From Paracyclopina nana (Eukaryota; Arthropoda; Copepoda; Cyclopoida; Cyclopettidae): a DNA stretch of 64,000 bases. This document shows positions 34,146 through 46,549 of the stretch, piece after piece (the first letter of the stretch is position 1; each line of letters opens with the position of its first letter). The notes under the pieces are model-generated. The model was not told where the DNA came from. It made no database searches and worked only from the letters and a program-made list of their open reading frames with translations. The translations under genes were made by a program, and so were the position numbers. The stretch is from the NCBI GenBank assembly GCA_019096065.1, contig JAGUCH010000007.1, forward strand, positions 580,501 to 644,500, in the 5' to 3' direction.

Positions 34146-34588
34146 ATGTCTGTTGTTGTTCAATATGTTGTGCTCCGGTCTGATTTGATAAAGAGCCTTG
34201 GCTGGCCTGTAGGTGCTCTGGTCGCTCAAGCATGCCATGCTACGAGTGCTGCCATCCATCTGTTTTACGAGCACGAAGACACCAAAAGCTACCTGTCTGA
34301 TTTGGATAACATGCACAAAATTGTTCTGTCGGTGAGGCCTTGAAATTTTCACTTTTTCTACTTGACTGGTTTCCATACTCGTGTGTGACTTCACGTGGTT
34401 CACATTATTTCCAGATTGGCAGTGAAGCAGATCTGCAGAGCTTGTCTGCCAAGCTGAGTGAAGCCGGAGTCGACCACAAGCTGTGGGTTGAGCAGCCGGA
34501 GAACTTCCCCACTTGTCTGGCAGTGCGCCCATATCGCAAAGAAGCAGTGCAGCAGCATTTCAAGAAGCTCAAGTTGTTCAAGGACTAG
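34146..34588 (+). CDS. PTRHD1: PTRHD1, Pth2-fold peptidyl-tRNA hydrolase domain protein
   Basis: Two phase-0 exons (34146-34331, 34415-34588) give 119 residues. The sequence matches the PTRHD1 branch of the bacterial-type-II (Pth2) fold: VVQYVVLRSDL, WPVGALVAQACHATSAA, then VDHKLWVEQPENFPTCLAVRP. Human PTRHD1 is of similar size; its in vivo peptidyl-tRNA hydrolase role is unsettled. The ATG follows the TAA of the upstream small ORF with a single base between, so translation may depend on reinitiation or on another 5' end. A poly(A) signal lies at 34660-34665. Confidence 0.93.
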
Positions 34589-34779
34589 CACATACATAAC
34601 AACAACACCAACATCATCATCATAGTCGGTGATGATGAAATGCTTGCTGTAGTAGTTGCAATAAAGTAGAGCCTGCAGTCACGCACGTCGCGGACTCGTG
34701 AGTGTGCATATAGTTGTAGTACAGTTATACAAAGATCTGGAAAGCTCTCCTGCTGCAGCTGCTGATAATATCAGTTGTC

Positions 34780-36270
34780 ATGCCGGGCTACATACATCAT
34801 GTGGAGTGGTGTGTCTCTGACCTACAGGCGCAAGTGACCTCACTTGTCACCCACTATGGGTTTGAGGTCATTGGCCAGAGGGTACGGAGCTACCAGGCCG
34901 ATTGGCAAGTGGAGCAAGTTGCTGTGAAAAGTGGCGTGACCGTGTTCTTGATAACGCAAAAATCGCGCAAAGCATGCCAAGGTATGTAAAAAAAGAAAGG
35001 CTTAAAGAAGGCATTATTGAAACTACCTTTTTCCTTGCAGCTCCAGATGTCAGCCAGGATGAGTATCCGGTCCTAGTTTGCTGTCAAGGCCAAGATCATT
35101 CCAGAGACACAGTGTTCAACGTTGGCCTCACTGTAGGCCAACATTTAGACGAAATTGTGGGGAAAATTGTGGCCTTGGACGGAAGCGAGAGCCTTGTCAG
35201 TGCTCCACAGTCCCTGGGAGGTTTGACCATGTCAGTTGTCAAGTCTTGTTGTGGCAATGTAATTCATACATTGCTGGACAAAGATGGCATCAGTGAATGT
35301 TTTTTGCCTGGATTTGAGAAGCCCTGCAAAGACAGCAAATATGGCATTTCTTGGAACGACAATGCTCTGCGCACCACGCATATGGATCATGTCACTTATG
35401 TATGTCGTCCGGGGGAGAGTAGAAAAATCCTCCAATGGTACAGCAACGTCTTCAAAATGGAGAGATTCCTCGTCGGACCTCAGGTAAATTATGCCCTAGC
35501 TGCTTATGTAATTATGAATAATGCCAATAATTTTAAATAGGACGCATTGGATAATGATGGGATTGAAATTGGCGATGATGTCAACATGCGACTCACCGTG
35601 GGAGAATGGCTGTCATCCTGGCTATGCGATGAGAAAGGTGTGAAAACCGGTGATGATGAAGTGTGAGTTACGCTGATTGCCTAGCAACAAAAATGATTAA
35701 CTTTCCTTTTTTCACACACAGATTCAATTTCAAACTAGTTTTAGCCGAGCCGATGGATGACGCGAAGCACTCACACGTGCAAAATTTCCTGGACAATCAC
35801 CACGGTCCTGGATTGCAGCACATTGGCTTGACCACTCCAAATGCCTCAGCAACCGTTCAAATCATGACAGACCAAGGCGCCCGCTTTAGAAAGCCACCGC
35901 CCACCTATTACAGTCTTGTAAGAGCACATATTATATTTTTCTTCATTGAGGAGTTGCTGAATTTTTGTTCTCATCGAAGGAAACGAAAGTGAAAGAGATT
36001 CTGGACGCGGGTGAAGATTTGCACCAATGCTCCAAGTTGGGCTTGCTCTTCGATGCCGAGGCGGATTTTTGCTCGAGTGACAACGATCACAAGTACCTAG
36101 TTCAAATCTTCACTCAGCCCATCTTTGGCCAAGCTCAAGACACGTTTTTCCTGGAGGTCTTGGAGCGCAGAGGGGCTCGTGGATTCGGATCTGGAAACAT
36201 CACTGCCTTGGCGCAATCAATCATCCTCTATCAGCAGCAGCAGCAACAACAACAAGTCAAGAGCTCTTGA
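34780..36270 (+). CDS. HPDL: 4-hydroxyphenylpyruvate dioxygenase-like protein (HPDL type)
   Basis: Fe(II)-dependent vicinal oxygen chelate dioxygenase. In vertebrates HPDL makes 4-hydroxymandelate for ubiquinone headgroup synthesis. Five exons in phase (34780-34981, 35041-35483, 35541-35662, 35722-35917, 35980-36270) give 417 residues. The three expected metal ligands are seen: His in HMDHVTYV, His in GLQHIGLTT and Glu in FFLEVLERRG. The ending VQIFTQPIFGQAQDTFFLE followed by ARGFGSGNITAL resembles HPDL more than HPD. The C-terminus is poly-Gln (about eight Q), an unusual extension. A poly(A) signal overlaps 36277-36282. HPD itself is the alternative reading; the active-site substrate residues were not compared. 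Confidence 0.85.
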
Positions 36271-36382
36271 TTAAAAAATAAATCTAGTTGTAGTCCAGTT
36301 TGTTGGCCAATAAATACAGAAGGAGAATAACGAGCGTGACGCAAGTCTTGTGACAACTCTCATTCATTGCAGATATGCTATT

Positions 36383-37912
36383 ATGGCGAGCCCTCAAGTG
36401 ATCATAATTGGTGCTGGAGTGGCAGGACTTTCTGCTGCTGCTCACCTCTGCCAAAATGGCATGGACGATTTCCTCATTTTGGAGGCCAGGAGCCAAATTG
36501 GAGGAAGGCTCATGGTAGAAGAGCACAATGGGCATAGCTTACATATGGGCGCTCAATGGGTGCATGGCATTTGCGAGGAAAACTCAATGTTCCAGCTGGC
36601 CAAAAAGCATGGTTTGCTCAGTGAAGATATGGAACGTGATGGGGAGGGAGACATGCATCACTCCTCGTTCGACTTGGAAAATTTGTATGTGAAGGGAGGT
36701 GGCAAAATCCCCCAAGAGTTTGCTGTCATGGCGGGCGAAATTCATACCAAAATTTGCCTCCTCATCCAAAATTCATTTGGCAGCAAAGATGGAGGGAAAA
36801 AGGAAAAGCTCAGTGTTGATGCCATATTTCAGCTTGAGGCTGCCAAAGAGCTGGATAAGCTCAAAAACGGTAAAACGCATTTTCTTCATTTGCAACACTT
36901 TAAAGTACGTACTATATATCTTACTTAGAGTTGGGCGCAGACAAGTTCAAGTACGTTGAGACTGCGCTTTATGGATGCTTTCAGAATATCCTGTCTGGAT
37001 ATTCTGGCGATGCAGCCAAAGATTGCTCTGCTTTCCTCTTCGGATCCACGCGTGAGTTGCCTGGTGGAGATCTCATTTTGCCAACCTCAGTCGTAGAAGC
37101 TTTGAAAGCGGAGATTCCAAAGCTGTCATCCCAGCTGCTGCTTGGGCAAAAGGTCACCAAAATCAAATGGAGCGAAGACCACGTCACAGTCATCTCATCA
37201 AATGGGCTTGAACTCCGGGCAGACTTTTGTATCTCAACATTGCCAGCAGGTGTGATGAAGAAATACCAAAATGACATCTTTGAGCCTCTGCTGCCTCCGA
37301 GAAAAACTAAAGCATTCAATCAAGTCGTTCCGGGAGCAGTGGGAAAATATTTCATAGAATGGAAGCAGCCATGGAGGCCCAAGAATGACAGCCCCATCAT
37401 GGTAGCTTGGCCTAAAGAGGATTTGCAAGATCTTCACCTGCCAGAGGACTGGATTAAAGGAGTGTTTGAGGTTTCAGCCGAGGACCCTTTTGGCACTCTC
37501 ATGTTAGTTTGGGTGGTGGGTGATTGTGCTCGATCCGCTGACACCCTACCAGATGACCAAGTAGGGCTTTCTTCAATTTTGCATATTTTGCAACGAGATT
37601 TTTTTCTAGGTCAAAAGTGATGTAGGAAGGCTCTTAAGATTGTTCCTAGGCAGAGAGGACATCCCAGCCCCAGACTACCTGTACCGGAACAGGTGGACCC
37701 AAGATGAGTTTGCACTTGGCACTTATAGTGCAGCTTCACTCTCAGCAACGCACGAGACGTTCCATAGAACCGGGGAGCCGCTGCCAAGTGAGGAAAATCC
37801 GCGATTGCTGTTTGCAGGCGAGGCCACTCACCCGACTCTATGGTCCTTCTTACACGGCGCTCGTGATTCTGGAATTCGCGAGGCTCAGAGGATTTTGCCT
37901 AGATTAAGTTAA
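36383..37912 (+). CDS. Flavin amine oxidase, spermine/polyamine oxidase-like
   Basis: FAD enzyme of the polyamine oxidase/SMOX group. Three exons in phase (36383-36869, 36929-37560, 37610-37912) give 473 residues. The N-terminal Rossmann motif is VIIIGAGVAGLSAAAHL, followed by LEARSQIGGR and HMGAQWVHG. The C-terminal FAD site is LLFAGEATHP with LWSFLHGARDSGIREA. FCISTLPAGVMKK is the usual mid-domain FAD-contacting stretch. The ATG at 36383 was chosen because the open frame above begins with GTG. Spermine oxidase, N1-acetylpolyamine oxidase or a lineage-specific paralogue are all possible. There is no signal peptide, so a cytosolic location is likely. It converges on SF3B1 with 74 bases between the stops. 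Confidence 0.88.
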
Positions 37913-37986
37913 ACGTAATAGATCCGCTCACGTTATTAATGTTACAGTACACTTCATATGCATACACACTAGTGAAACAAGTCGAT

Positions 37987-40900
37987 CTACAAAACATAGT
38001 CCAACTCATATCGAGCATACGTATTCTTTGCGTCATTCGGGATGCGTGGGTAGGCTGCAACCAGGGCATCTTGGGATCCTATGTAGGTTGTGTTGTAGAT
38101 CTTCCAGTACACATCGCGTACTTTCCTTGCTGGATGAAACAGGCCCTGAAACAATTCAATTATGCTATAATGGAAAAAAGCATGTTATTGTTTTTTGGGC
38201 TGTACCTGAAGAACATATGATAGGACTTTGACAGGTCCAAGGGCAACGCGCATTCCGTCAACGGCGTCCATAAAGGCCTGCACTAAATGTGGCGACGTCT
38301 CAAACACATTTGGCCAGACAAAGTTCATTAAATGGGTCAGGGCATCTTCGCACCCGAAGCCATACACGCCCAAGGACATGTGCTTGATTGCTGCACATGA
38401 TGTCTGCCTGTGCACCAAGTCTCTGAAAATGGGAGATGAATGTCGTCTCGCTCACTTGGAATCATGTCTGGAAAATACCTGTCCATGAGAGCATCCTCAA
38501 ATAAGGGTGTCACTGCGTAAATGTAATCCTTGCCCATTTCTCCGATGTACTCGAACAAAAAGGAGAGAGACTTGAGCACACCGTTCTGCACGTTCAATTC
38601 AGGCACGCGGTACTCGTTCATCAGGCCTGGCAACACGGTGAACGGAGAGCAAGTTTCGGCCACAATTGCAATGGCAACCGTGGTGCACACTCTGTTTTGT
38701 CTCTCTTGAACCTTCAAGTTGTTCAGAAGTGTGGCCAACACGTCATGCGGACCGATAGCCTTGGCAATATAACCAAATCTGAAATGAAATTGCTTTTTAA
38801 AATCCTATAGAAGGAAAGCAATTGTGGCTTACGTGTTCACGGCTGCACGTCGAATAGCCTTTTTGTGGGCCTTGAGCAGCTCAAGCAGCTCAAAGCAAAT
38901 CCTCATCCATTCTCTGGCACTCACATACTCTGGACCTCGATCGGCAATCCTGCCCACCAGATCGATGCAATTTTCTTGCACTTTCTCATGCCTGTTCTTC
39001 AAAATGGGTGTCAGCCTCGGCAAGAGATCCTTGATGGGAGGGTTCATTCTGTTCATGCCAATCACATTGACAATTCCCTTCAGAGCGCCCAAAATGGAGC
39101 CCAGGACCTCGGGGTACTCTTCTCCAAGGTACTCGTACAGGACCACACCCAAATGGCCCATGAGCTTCTCCTCTTGGCAGGTCTTCATGACTACTGCGAT
39201 GCGCGAAATGAGGTCAGCCGCCTGCTGCCTCACCTTGGCTGACTTGTTGTTCAATCGCCAGAGGATGGTGCCACAGATTTGCGGCAAGTACGGCTTGACT
39301 CGTTTGCCAAGAGAATTGACAATTGTGCCGAAGCCGTTGAGCATCACCACATCCTCGGTGGTTTGTTCTTGAAACGCGTACAAGATACCATCGATCAGCT
39401 GCTCCTCCAGCCTCGAATCGATGTCCGCCGCTCCGAGGCCGCCCATGATCTTCTCGATGCTCTCCATGACCATTTTACGGTAATTTTCATTCTCGTCCTT
39501 CAGATCGTCCACAAGACGATTGATGATCTCGGAGGCTCCAATGCGGTTGGCAATTTCCACCGTGGTGTCCACGAGTTGCCTGTAGTTCCTGCGATCAAGC
39601 GCCATACGGTGGTTCCAAAAGTGCTTGAAAAAGTGAGGCAAAATTTCGTCCTTGATGTACTGTGCCTCCACACCATCAGTGGAGCAGCACTGCTTCACCA
39701 CCTTCAGCACGATTTTCTTCATTTCTTCGTCGGGAGACTGAAACTCTCGAATGAGGATCAACATCACCTCACGAGTGTAGTAGTTGGCATACTCGGCGTC
39801 CATCAAAGGAATCAAGTAGCCAATGGCCTTCAAGAAGGCCGCCAGGCCCTTGCCGCGATGTGTACGAATGCCTTTCCAAAGGGGCTTGAGAACAGAGTCA
39901 AAACTCTCAATACCATAGGGGGTGGCAGCTTCAGCCAGGGCCGCAAGACCAAGAGCAGTGATGGTCCTCACCTTTTGCTGCTCATCCACAAGACCATGCT
40001 CGATGATTTCAACAAGGCTTCGCAAGTGGGGCAGAATTGCACAGCCCATCAAGATGGCAATTTGTTGCACGATTTTGATGCCAGTGTGACGTGCTTGCCA
40101 CGACTTCTTGGATCTGCAGACAGCCTTCAAAAAGGGCAACAGCGATGGGATTCCCAGGGAAGAAGCAACCACTGCAAAAGCTCTCGCGGTCGTGTTACGC
40201 ACATACTCATCAATGTTGTCAATGTCAGGCCTCATGGTGGAGATCATCGTGGCCAATCCAGCGGCCTTGGCCAAATTCGAAATGATCTCCCGACCCTCCA
40301 CTCTCGCATAGTAATCTTCATCAATCAACAAGGGCTCAATGACGACCAGAATTTTATGCACGTATGGCCTCACCAAGTCGTCCAGCTTGTAGAGCACGCG
40401 ATCAATGACTTTTACGAGGAGATGTCTCTCCTGGTCCTCCAGAGTGGGGGACATTAGCAGGGGCAGAATTTGATTGAACAGAGGACCGGCGCCATAGTGT
40501 CGAGCCTTGTCAGTGATGCGACGCAAGGCTGACTTTCGCATGGGTGGGGTGCCATTCTTGATCTTGAGCAAGAGCTCCATGATTTGACGCTCTTTGAGCT
40601 CTTCAGGGCTCAGCGACTCCTCGTCCACTTCAACGAGAAGCTTGTCAAAGTACTGGGCGTCTTCGGGCTTCAAAAAGGGCAAGTTCTGACCCTTTGGTTG
40701 ATTATCCAAGAACTTGGCAGACCGATCACCCATGGGGGTATCCGGCTGCATGTAAAAGCCTGTTGGCGTTTGTCCAGCCATCGGAGTGGGCGTGGCTGTC
40801 AGCTTTTTAGCTGGGGTCCTGATGGGTATGTAACCTGCAGGAGGCTGCAGGACTTTGTACCCAGGCGGGAACATGGCGTCGAGCTCCTCGTCAGACAACG

Positions 40901-42258
40901 GTCTGTTGCGTTGGTCAATCTCCTGCTCCCATCTGAATGCCTGCAACTGCTCCGGAGTCATTTGCAGCATTTGATGTGGGCTTGGTGTCGCCATGGCCAT
41001 AGCCTTTGAGCCCATGGGAGTGGACATGGAGGGTGTCATCATGGCCGAGGGTGTTCCTGCAGGTGTCATCATAGAGGGTGTGCCTGAGGGCGTGGCATTG
41101 CCATGTGAAGGTGTAGGCGTGGCTGCACCAGGAGTTGCAGATGGGGTCTCGTCCCACCTTGACCTTCTCTTGCTGGCTCCAGGGGTTGGAGTATCACTAA
41201 TGATCTTTTCACCCCCTCCCTGGCGATCAGTGCGAGGGGTCTCAGCCCAACCAGCTCCATGGCCAGGCGTTTCCCTCTCGGTGCGAGGAGTTTCATCCCA
41301 CCTATTTCTGCGACCAGGTGTGGCAGCACCTGCTGCAGGCGTCTCACTCCCACCTTGATGCCCAGGTGTAGCATGGGCTGGGGTGGGGTCCCACATGCGG
41401 GGTGCGGGAATGGCCCCCGGGGTTTCTGAGCCCAGATCTCTTCTGCCAGGTGTAGCATCCCATGGGTTAAGGTGCGCAGGAGTGGCAGGGGCTTCACTCA
41501 CGGCAGAAGGACCTGTGGGCGTAGTCGACCCCGTTTTCTTGGCCTTGCTTGGGGTTTCCTCGGTCGTCATATCCCATCTTCCCCTGCGCTTGGGGGCTGA
41601 TTTGGGAGGCTGCTGCTCCACAACTTTAAGCGTGCCTTCCTTGGCTTTTTCTCGCATTTGCTTCTGATAATCCACTTCCTCGGCCCGAAGGGCTTGTTCA
41701 CGCATGATTTGAGTGTAGCCACGCGAGCCAACATCTGGAGTGGCTCCGCCATTCGCGAAAGGGTCCACTCTTGCGGGAGAAATGATTTGATCTCGCCTTC
41801 GTCGGCGGTACTCATCCTCTCGATCGATGATTTTGGGCCTTTTGTGCTCGGCAAAGGGGTCATAGTCGTCTTGTCCTTGAGCGACATCGTTGAGCAAAGC
41901 TAGAGGAGCGGTGAAACTTGCTCTTTTCTGAGGCTGGGCACTGGAGAGGTCGTCCTCCTCATCGGCATCATCAATGGCGAGAGTGGTGTGGTAGCCTTCA
42001 AATTTGCTCTTGCCTCCGGTGTAGATGTCAGTGTCGAAAGCACCGATTTCGTTGAGGCCAACTCTTTCATTCTCCTTAGGGATGTCTTCTGCCGGCGCTT
42101 GACGCCTCTTCTCCTCGATTTCGGCAATTTTTGCGTCAATCACTGAAATTATGAAACAAAACGTTTTTCACCGATTCCCGTCTCATTTCCTCGAGGCTGT
42201 CATGTAGGTGCTAAAAAATGACCAACTTACCTTCGTCGGTGATCGCCTGGGCCGACAT
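37987..42258 (-). CDS. SF3B1: Splicing factor 3B subunit 1
   Basis: Core U2 snRNP protein that holds the branch-site helix. Five exons in phase (42231-42258, 38833-42142, 38479-38778, 38206-38422, 37987-38145) give 1,337 residues; human SF3B1 has 1,304. The N-terminus has [13 protein letters not shown] (the SF3b14a/p14 side) and many TP motifs ([14 protein letters not shown]) that are CDK phosphorylation sites in other species. HEAT repeats fill the last 850 residues. The region that is mutated in human leukaemia is intact: [40 protein letters not shown]. The C-terminus [15 protein letters not shown] ... [10 protein letters not shown] matches the family. The first exon has only 28 coding bases (MSAQAITDE). 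Confidence 0.98.
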
Positions 42259-42869
42259 GATGCCGGTTGTTGGCTGAGAGTCTCTTGGTTCACTAGAAAT
42301 GTCCGAAGTTCAAAACAATTCTTACACGGCAATGTCGGAAATGTTTGCCGATATTTTGAGAGTGGCGGATCGAGTTTCTCTGAATCCAGTTTACATAAGA
42401 AAACATTCTCTTTTACTTGCCTAATATATTTGAGAATCAAGCTATTAGGAATTCAAACAATAATTCAAAGAGTTAAGTACCTAAAAATTGACTTGAAAGC
42501 TACGCTAAAAGTGAAAAAACCATAAACTAATAAATACAGATGCCTTGAAAATATTGTTAGGTTTCCTCGGTTCATTTGGCGGAATTGGCGAGTTCGGGCC
42601 GAAAGTAAACAAAGAGTTCCCAGACGTGTTGACATCATTTCCAGATCGCGCATTAGAAAGTGGCCAGCGGAGCATGAAAATGCCAACTATGGTTTCACTC
42701 AAAGGATTTTTATGATTCCAAAGTGAGAGAAGAGAAACTTTAAAAGTGATGCTCCGCGCAATTTCCACGAAAGCGTGGCGTGTTGTCAACCGTAGACAAT
42801 TTTATTACTATTGGCGTGAGCAATATGAAAAAAAAATACTGAAGATCATGATTATTTTTTAGTTATTTT

Positions 42870-44465
42870 TTAGCTGGAGAGCTCTTCTTTATCATCCTCA
42901 AGATCTTCTTGGTCTGGCGAAGGCACTGTTTCTTCGTCAACGTTGCTGGCCGCGCCTTCTGCATCGTCGTAATAGTAGTAGTAATAGTAATAGTCGTCTC
43001 CAGCCTTCACGACTGCTGGCTGTTGGCTGGTACTCAATTCTATATTGGAGGGAACTGTGGGCAAGCTATTGGGAGATGCTGTGGATGAGGAGAGGAAAAC
43101 TGGCTCAAATGAGACCAGCGGTTGAGGCGATGACTCCGGTTGGCTGTCTTCATTAAAGGGGTCAAAATCAAGTGATGGCACCTCATCATCATCATCATCA
43201 TTAATAGGCTCACTAACTAAGTTGAATTGGTTGATTTCCGGCTCGAAAGGAGCAGGTAGATCTTCTGCTGCGCTCGTCGTTTCCAATTCAATCTCTGCAG
43301 TTGTAGTATAAGTAGTAGTTGTGGTAGTGGTAGTGGTTGTGGTGGTGGTTGTGGTGGTTTCAGTGCGTGGCACAAATCTGTTGGCATTTGTGGGACGATT
43401 TCTAATTTTTCCCAAATTGCTGCTGACTCTTTGGCTGGTTGTTGGCACTGGCTCCACCTTTGGTGCCAATGCCGGCTCAGTGTCCACCACAGGCCTTGGT
43501 CTGAACCTCTGTGGCACCGGCCTCTCCTCAGCAATCACATCTTCCTCATGATTGTTGCTGAGCAATTCCGCAAGGAGCGAATCATTGGCTCCGGAATCCT
43601 GATCCGCATCATTCACGGGCTTTCTCGCAAACGCAGGCTTGGCCTTATTATTCGTTGCAAAGTTGGATGGCCTGTTCACCCTGGTCCTGCCAGCCGTGGC
43701 AACATTGATGCCCACGGCCTCGGGGTCAACTCCGGCTCGGACAAGTTCTTGCTTCTCGAACTTGAGGTCACCGTAGTAATTGGCGCACTCCGGCACGTCC
43801 TCCGGATTGGCGCACATGCCATCGTTGCCATCCGCGGAGATCTTGAACACGGATCCCAAGGGACATCCGTACTCGCGCGCGCTTCCACTGATGCACACGA
43901 AGTACTGCCTGCAGTCCTGGGGGTGGGCATGCTTGCTATACACGCCCCTGCTGCTGATTGCGGACTTGGGGCAGGTGAACACCGCATTATCATCTTCCTC
44001 CAGCATTTGGGCCTTGCAGGCCGATACTTGATCCGCCCACTTGCACACCCGGTCCCTCTGATCGAATGCCAATCCCGGAGCGCAGGTGTACCTGGTGGCC
44101 ACTCCGTCCCTGCAATTGTACCAAGCCGTGCAGTCCTCCTCATCAGCAAAGGTGCCAAAGAGTCTTGGACAGTTGGGAGCGGAGATGGGTGGCTGGAATT
44201 GGGACCTGGCTCCGCAGTCGATGTTGTAGGTGTAGTCGCAGTTTTCGGAGCTGAACGTGGGATCGGTGTCATCAAAGGCCAAGCCGTTGCCGCAGGTCTG
44301 CAACGTGGCCACGCGATCCTTGCACTTCCAGTAGGTATCGCAGCTGAACAAATGCGGGTAGAAGCCCTCGAACTCGTCCGGGCATTGGAAGTCATCTTCC
44401 AACTGAGCCCTGCCATCTTGGAACAGCACCGCGAATGAGATGAACGTAATGAGCTTCATCCTCAT
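42870..44465 (-). CDS. Three-domain peritrophin-A cuticle protein (CPAP3/obstructor type)
   Basis: Secreted chitin-binding protein of the arthropod cuticle. Single exon of 531 residues starting at the ATG at 44463-44465. There is a signal peptide (LITFISFAVLFQDGRAQ) and then three CBM14 domains at about 27-85, 97-155 and 165-230, each with the six-Cys pattern (FQCPDEFEGFYPHLFSCDTY, CPRLFGTFADEEDCTAWYNC, FTCPKSAISSRGVYS). The spacing fits the CPAP3 group. Unusually, about 300 residues follow: an acidic, Ser/Pro-rich tail with a run of threonines, a YYYYYYYYDD tract and an acidic end. The tail may be glycosylated or cross-linked through tyrosine. I cannot assign a CPAP3 letter class. It is unlikely to be a peritrophic matrix mucin because it has exactly three spaced domains. 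Confidence 0.88.
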   Translation of the reverse strand: MRMKLITFISFAVLFQDGRAQLEDDFQCPDEFEGFYPHLFSCDTYWKCKDRVATLQTCGNGLAFDDTDPTFSSENCDYTYNIDCGARSQFQPPISAPNCPRLFGTFADEEDCTAWYNCRDGVATRYTCAPGLAFDQRDRVCKWADQVSACKAQMLEEDDNAVFTCPKSAISSRGVYSKHAHPQDCRQYFVCISGSAREYGCPLGSVFKISADGNDGMCANPEDVPECANYYGDLKFEKQELVRAGVDPEAVGINVATAGRTRVNRPSNFATNNKAKPAFARKPVNDADQDSGANDSLLAELLSNNHEEDVIAEERPVPQRFRPRPVVDTEPALAPKVEPVPTTSQRVSSNLGKIRNRPTNANRFVPRTETTTTTTTTTTTTTTTTYTTTAEIELETTSAAEDLPAPFEPEINQFNLVSEPINDDDDDEVPSLDFDPFNEDSQPESSPQPLVSFEPVFLSSSTASPNSLPTVPSNIELSTSQQPAVVKAGDDYYYYYYYYDDAEGAASNVDEETVPSPDQEDLEDDKEELSS

Positions 44466-46549
44466 CCGCACTTTCGACCAGACTGAGGAGAAAGAAGAAA
44501 ATACGGAGCATAGGAGCGCGACATTGTGCGAGAGTGTCTATATATCCTATATATGTATAGTATAGTAGTACTACGTACAACAAGGTCACGTATATACCAT
44601 ACATTCCAGAGAGTGGTGCACAAAAAACCGAACGGGGCTTTTTTGCACTATTCCCATTCTGAACATGGGGAAAATTGTTTTTTGAAAATTAATAAATTAA
44701 AATAGTTCCCTTTTTTATGGGGTTTTAAAGTTATATTTATTATTATGGGGTTTTTTGAGTCAGACTTTAGATGTGCCGGCTACTATATATTATGTGCTAC
44801 ACTCAATGGGTCGAACCGAAAAAGAAACCATGATGCTGACCTTTATGAAATGGCGATGTCGCAATATGCTGCATATCTACAAGACTTGCCTCACGAAATC
44901 AGTTAATAGATAGGACTATATGCAGTTATTTCCCAATAAAAGTGCAACTGAAGCCTTTTTTCAGCATTGCCACATGAAATTGGTTAAATGAAGATATTCA
45001 GGGTCGACTTGAGCAATTTCTTTTGAGCTTTGTTATAGATCTATAGCAGGGAGAAAATTGGTTTGACCTCGACTCCGAATTGGACTGCGATGAAAACTTG
45101 AGGATCAGGTGCAAAAAAGAGCTATATAATGTGGTGTTCATTTACTCACCGAAAATTCCGTTTGGCCATAAACATGTACAGCGCTTTTTGTGTGATAATA
45201 AATTATAGCAATATCCAAATTTTTACGATGCTAAATAAAAATGCTTTTTCATGTAGATGAACGGCGCATTAAAATTAGATATTGCTAATAAATGTAATGT
45301 TCGTCAACTCATACAAAGTTCCTTTTAACTTTTTCCTTCTCTCAATGAGATTGACAGTTTTTCATGTAGATGAACGGCGCTTAGAAATTAGATATTGGAA
45401 GTAAATGTGGAGTTCACCTATACTCATGCAAAATTCCTGTTTTTAGCCAAAGTGAGCTTTTCGGCATATTCTCAATATTTACATGCTACATATTAGATAT
45501 TTTATGTGTAGATGAACGCCGCATTGAAATAAGATATTGGAAATGTCCCGTTTTCTTTTTGCGAGTTACGCTTTTGTGGCCATTATTTTCACCAAATGTC
45601 ATTGATTTTCCTCGCGTAAAATACTAATTTGTAATTGCACATTGTCCAATAAGACTTCTAATTATAGCTGAGAACTTTGACAATCTGGGAAATTAATAGC
45701 GATAACTGTGCTAAAATATCTATAAAAAAAATCCCTTCTTTTTGTCCTCAGTGTGCATTAAAAGTGACTTTTGTATACAATGAAGCTCTTTTTGCTTCCT
45801 CAATTTGTGCTCCATTTTTGCTACTATAACAGACCATATGGAATATAGGCGCGAATACAAGCTGCAATAACTGGAAAATAAGTGGATTCTTATTAATTGC
45901 AGTGACTTGGCCACTTTTGCCACCACTTCTCTCAAAATTCCATATATTTACTTCTGCTTGGATTCTGGCTGCTTTTTTGGTCGACCTTGATTGGGAATAG
46001 CCGGTGCAGTTCCACGCTGATGTGTGTTGCCCTTTGTTCGTCCTTTGTGGACCCTCAAACTTGCGCTCGCGCAAAGCAGTGTATATATGACGCAAAGTAG
46101 CGTAGAATAGCACAGCGGGGCATCTTTACGCAATTGTGCGTCAGAGTCAAAATCCATCTGACGCAATACTTTTCGCCTATTTTAATGTCCAACAATGTCC
46201 AAAAATGTGTATTTGCACCAATTGGAAAAATGTGGGGGGTTTAGGGGCATTTCCCCCGCTGTGCGAATTATAAGGAACCAGCTCGAAGCAACGCAACGTT
46301 ACGGCGTACGTCCATGTTTTTTGGACTCTAGTAACGATTGTAGTGCTCAGGAGTGCTCACGTGGGTCGATCCACACAAAAATTCCTTAGTTGAATCGACG
46401 CAAATTTGGGTTGCTCTCACCTGATCGGGCCTTCATTTGGCAACGCTAGAGAGAAATCCCAAACTAAATAATACATACGCCCTAATTGACGACTCCTCAG
46501 TAGCAGACAACAACGAAATATCCTTAATTATAATTTTATACTGACAACC
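44466..46549. other. Gene-free divergent region with GATGAAC tandem repeats
   Basis: About 2.1 kb between the divergent CPAP3 and sugar-transporter genes. Promoters of both should lie here. The middle carries the tandem repeats listed separately. Open stretches at 45720-46166 show no coding character. Confidence 0.5.
45126..45620. repeat. Degenerate tandem repeat, unit about 115-140 bases
   Basis: Three and a half units share the core ATGTAGATGAACGGCGC followed by TTAGATATTG: cores at about 45250, 45364 and 45507. Each is followed by a segment like GTTCA..ACTCATACAAAATTCC; a leading half unit starts at about 45130. The same GATGAAC core recurs inside and just before the next gene. Confidence 0.75.

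Noticed and set aside
33843..34532. 229-residue minus-strand ORF
   Set aside because: Antisense to PTRHD1 and the small upstream ORF; no recognisable domain.
39279..40457. 392-residue plus-strand ORF
   Set aside because: Antisense shadow of the long SF3B1 exon; no domain and low-complexity His/Gln content.
43431..44438. 335-residue plus-strand ORF
   Set aside because: Antisense shadow of the CPAP3-type gene, whose minus-strand frame has clear chitin-binding domains.
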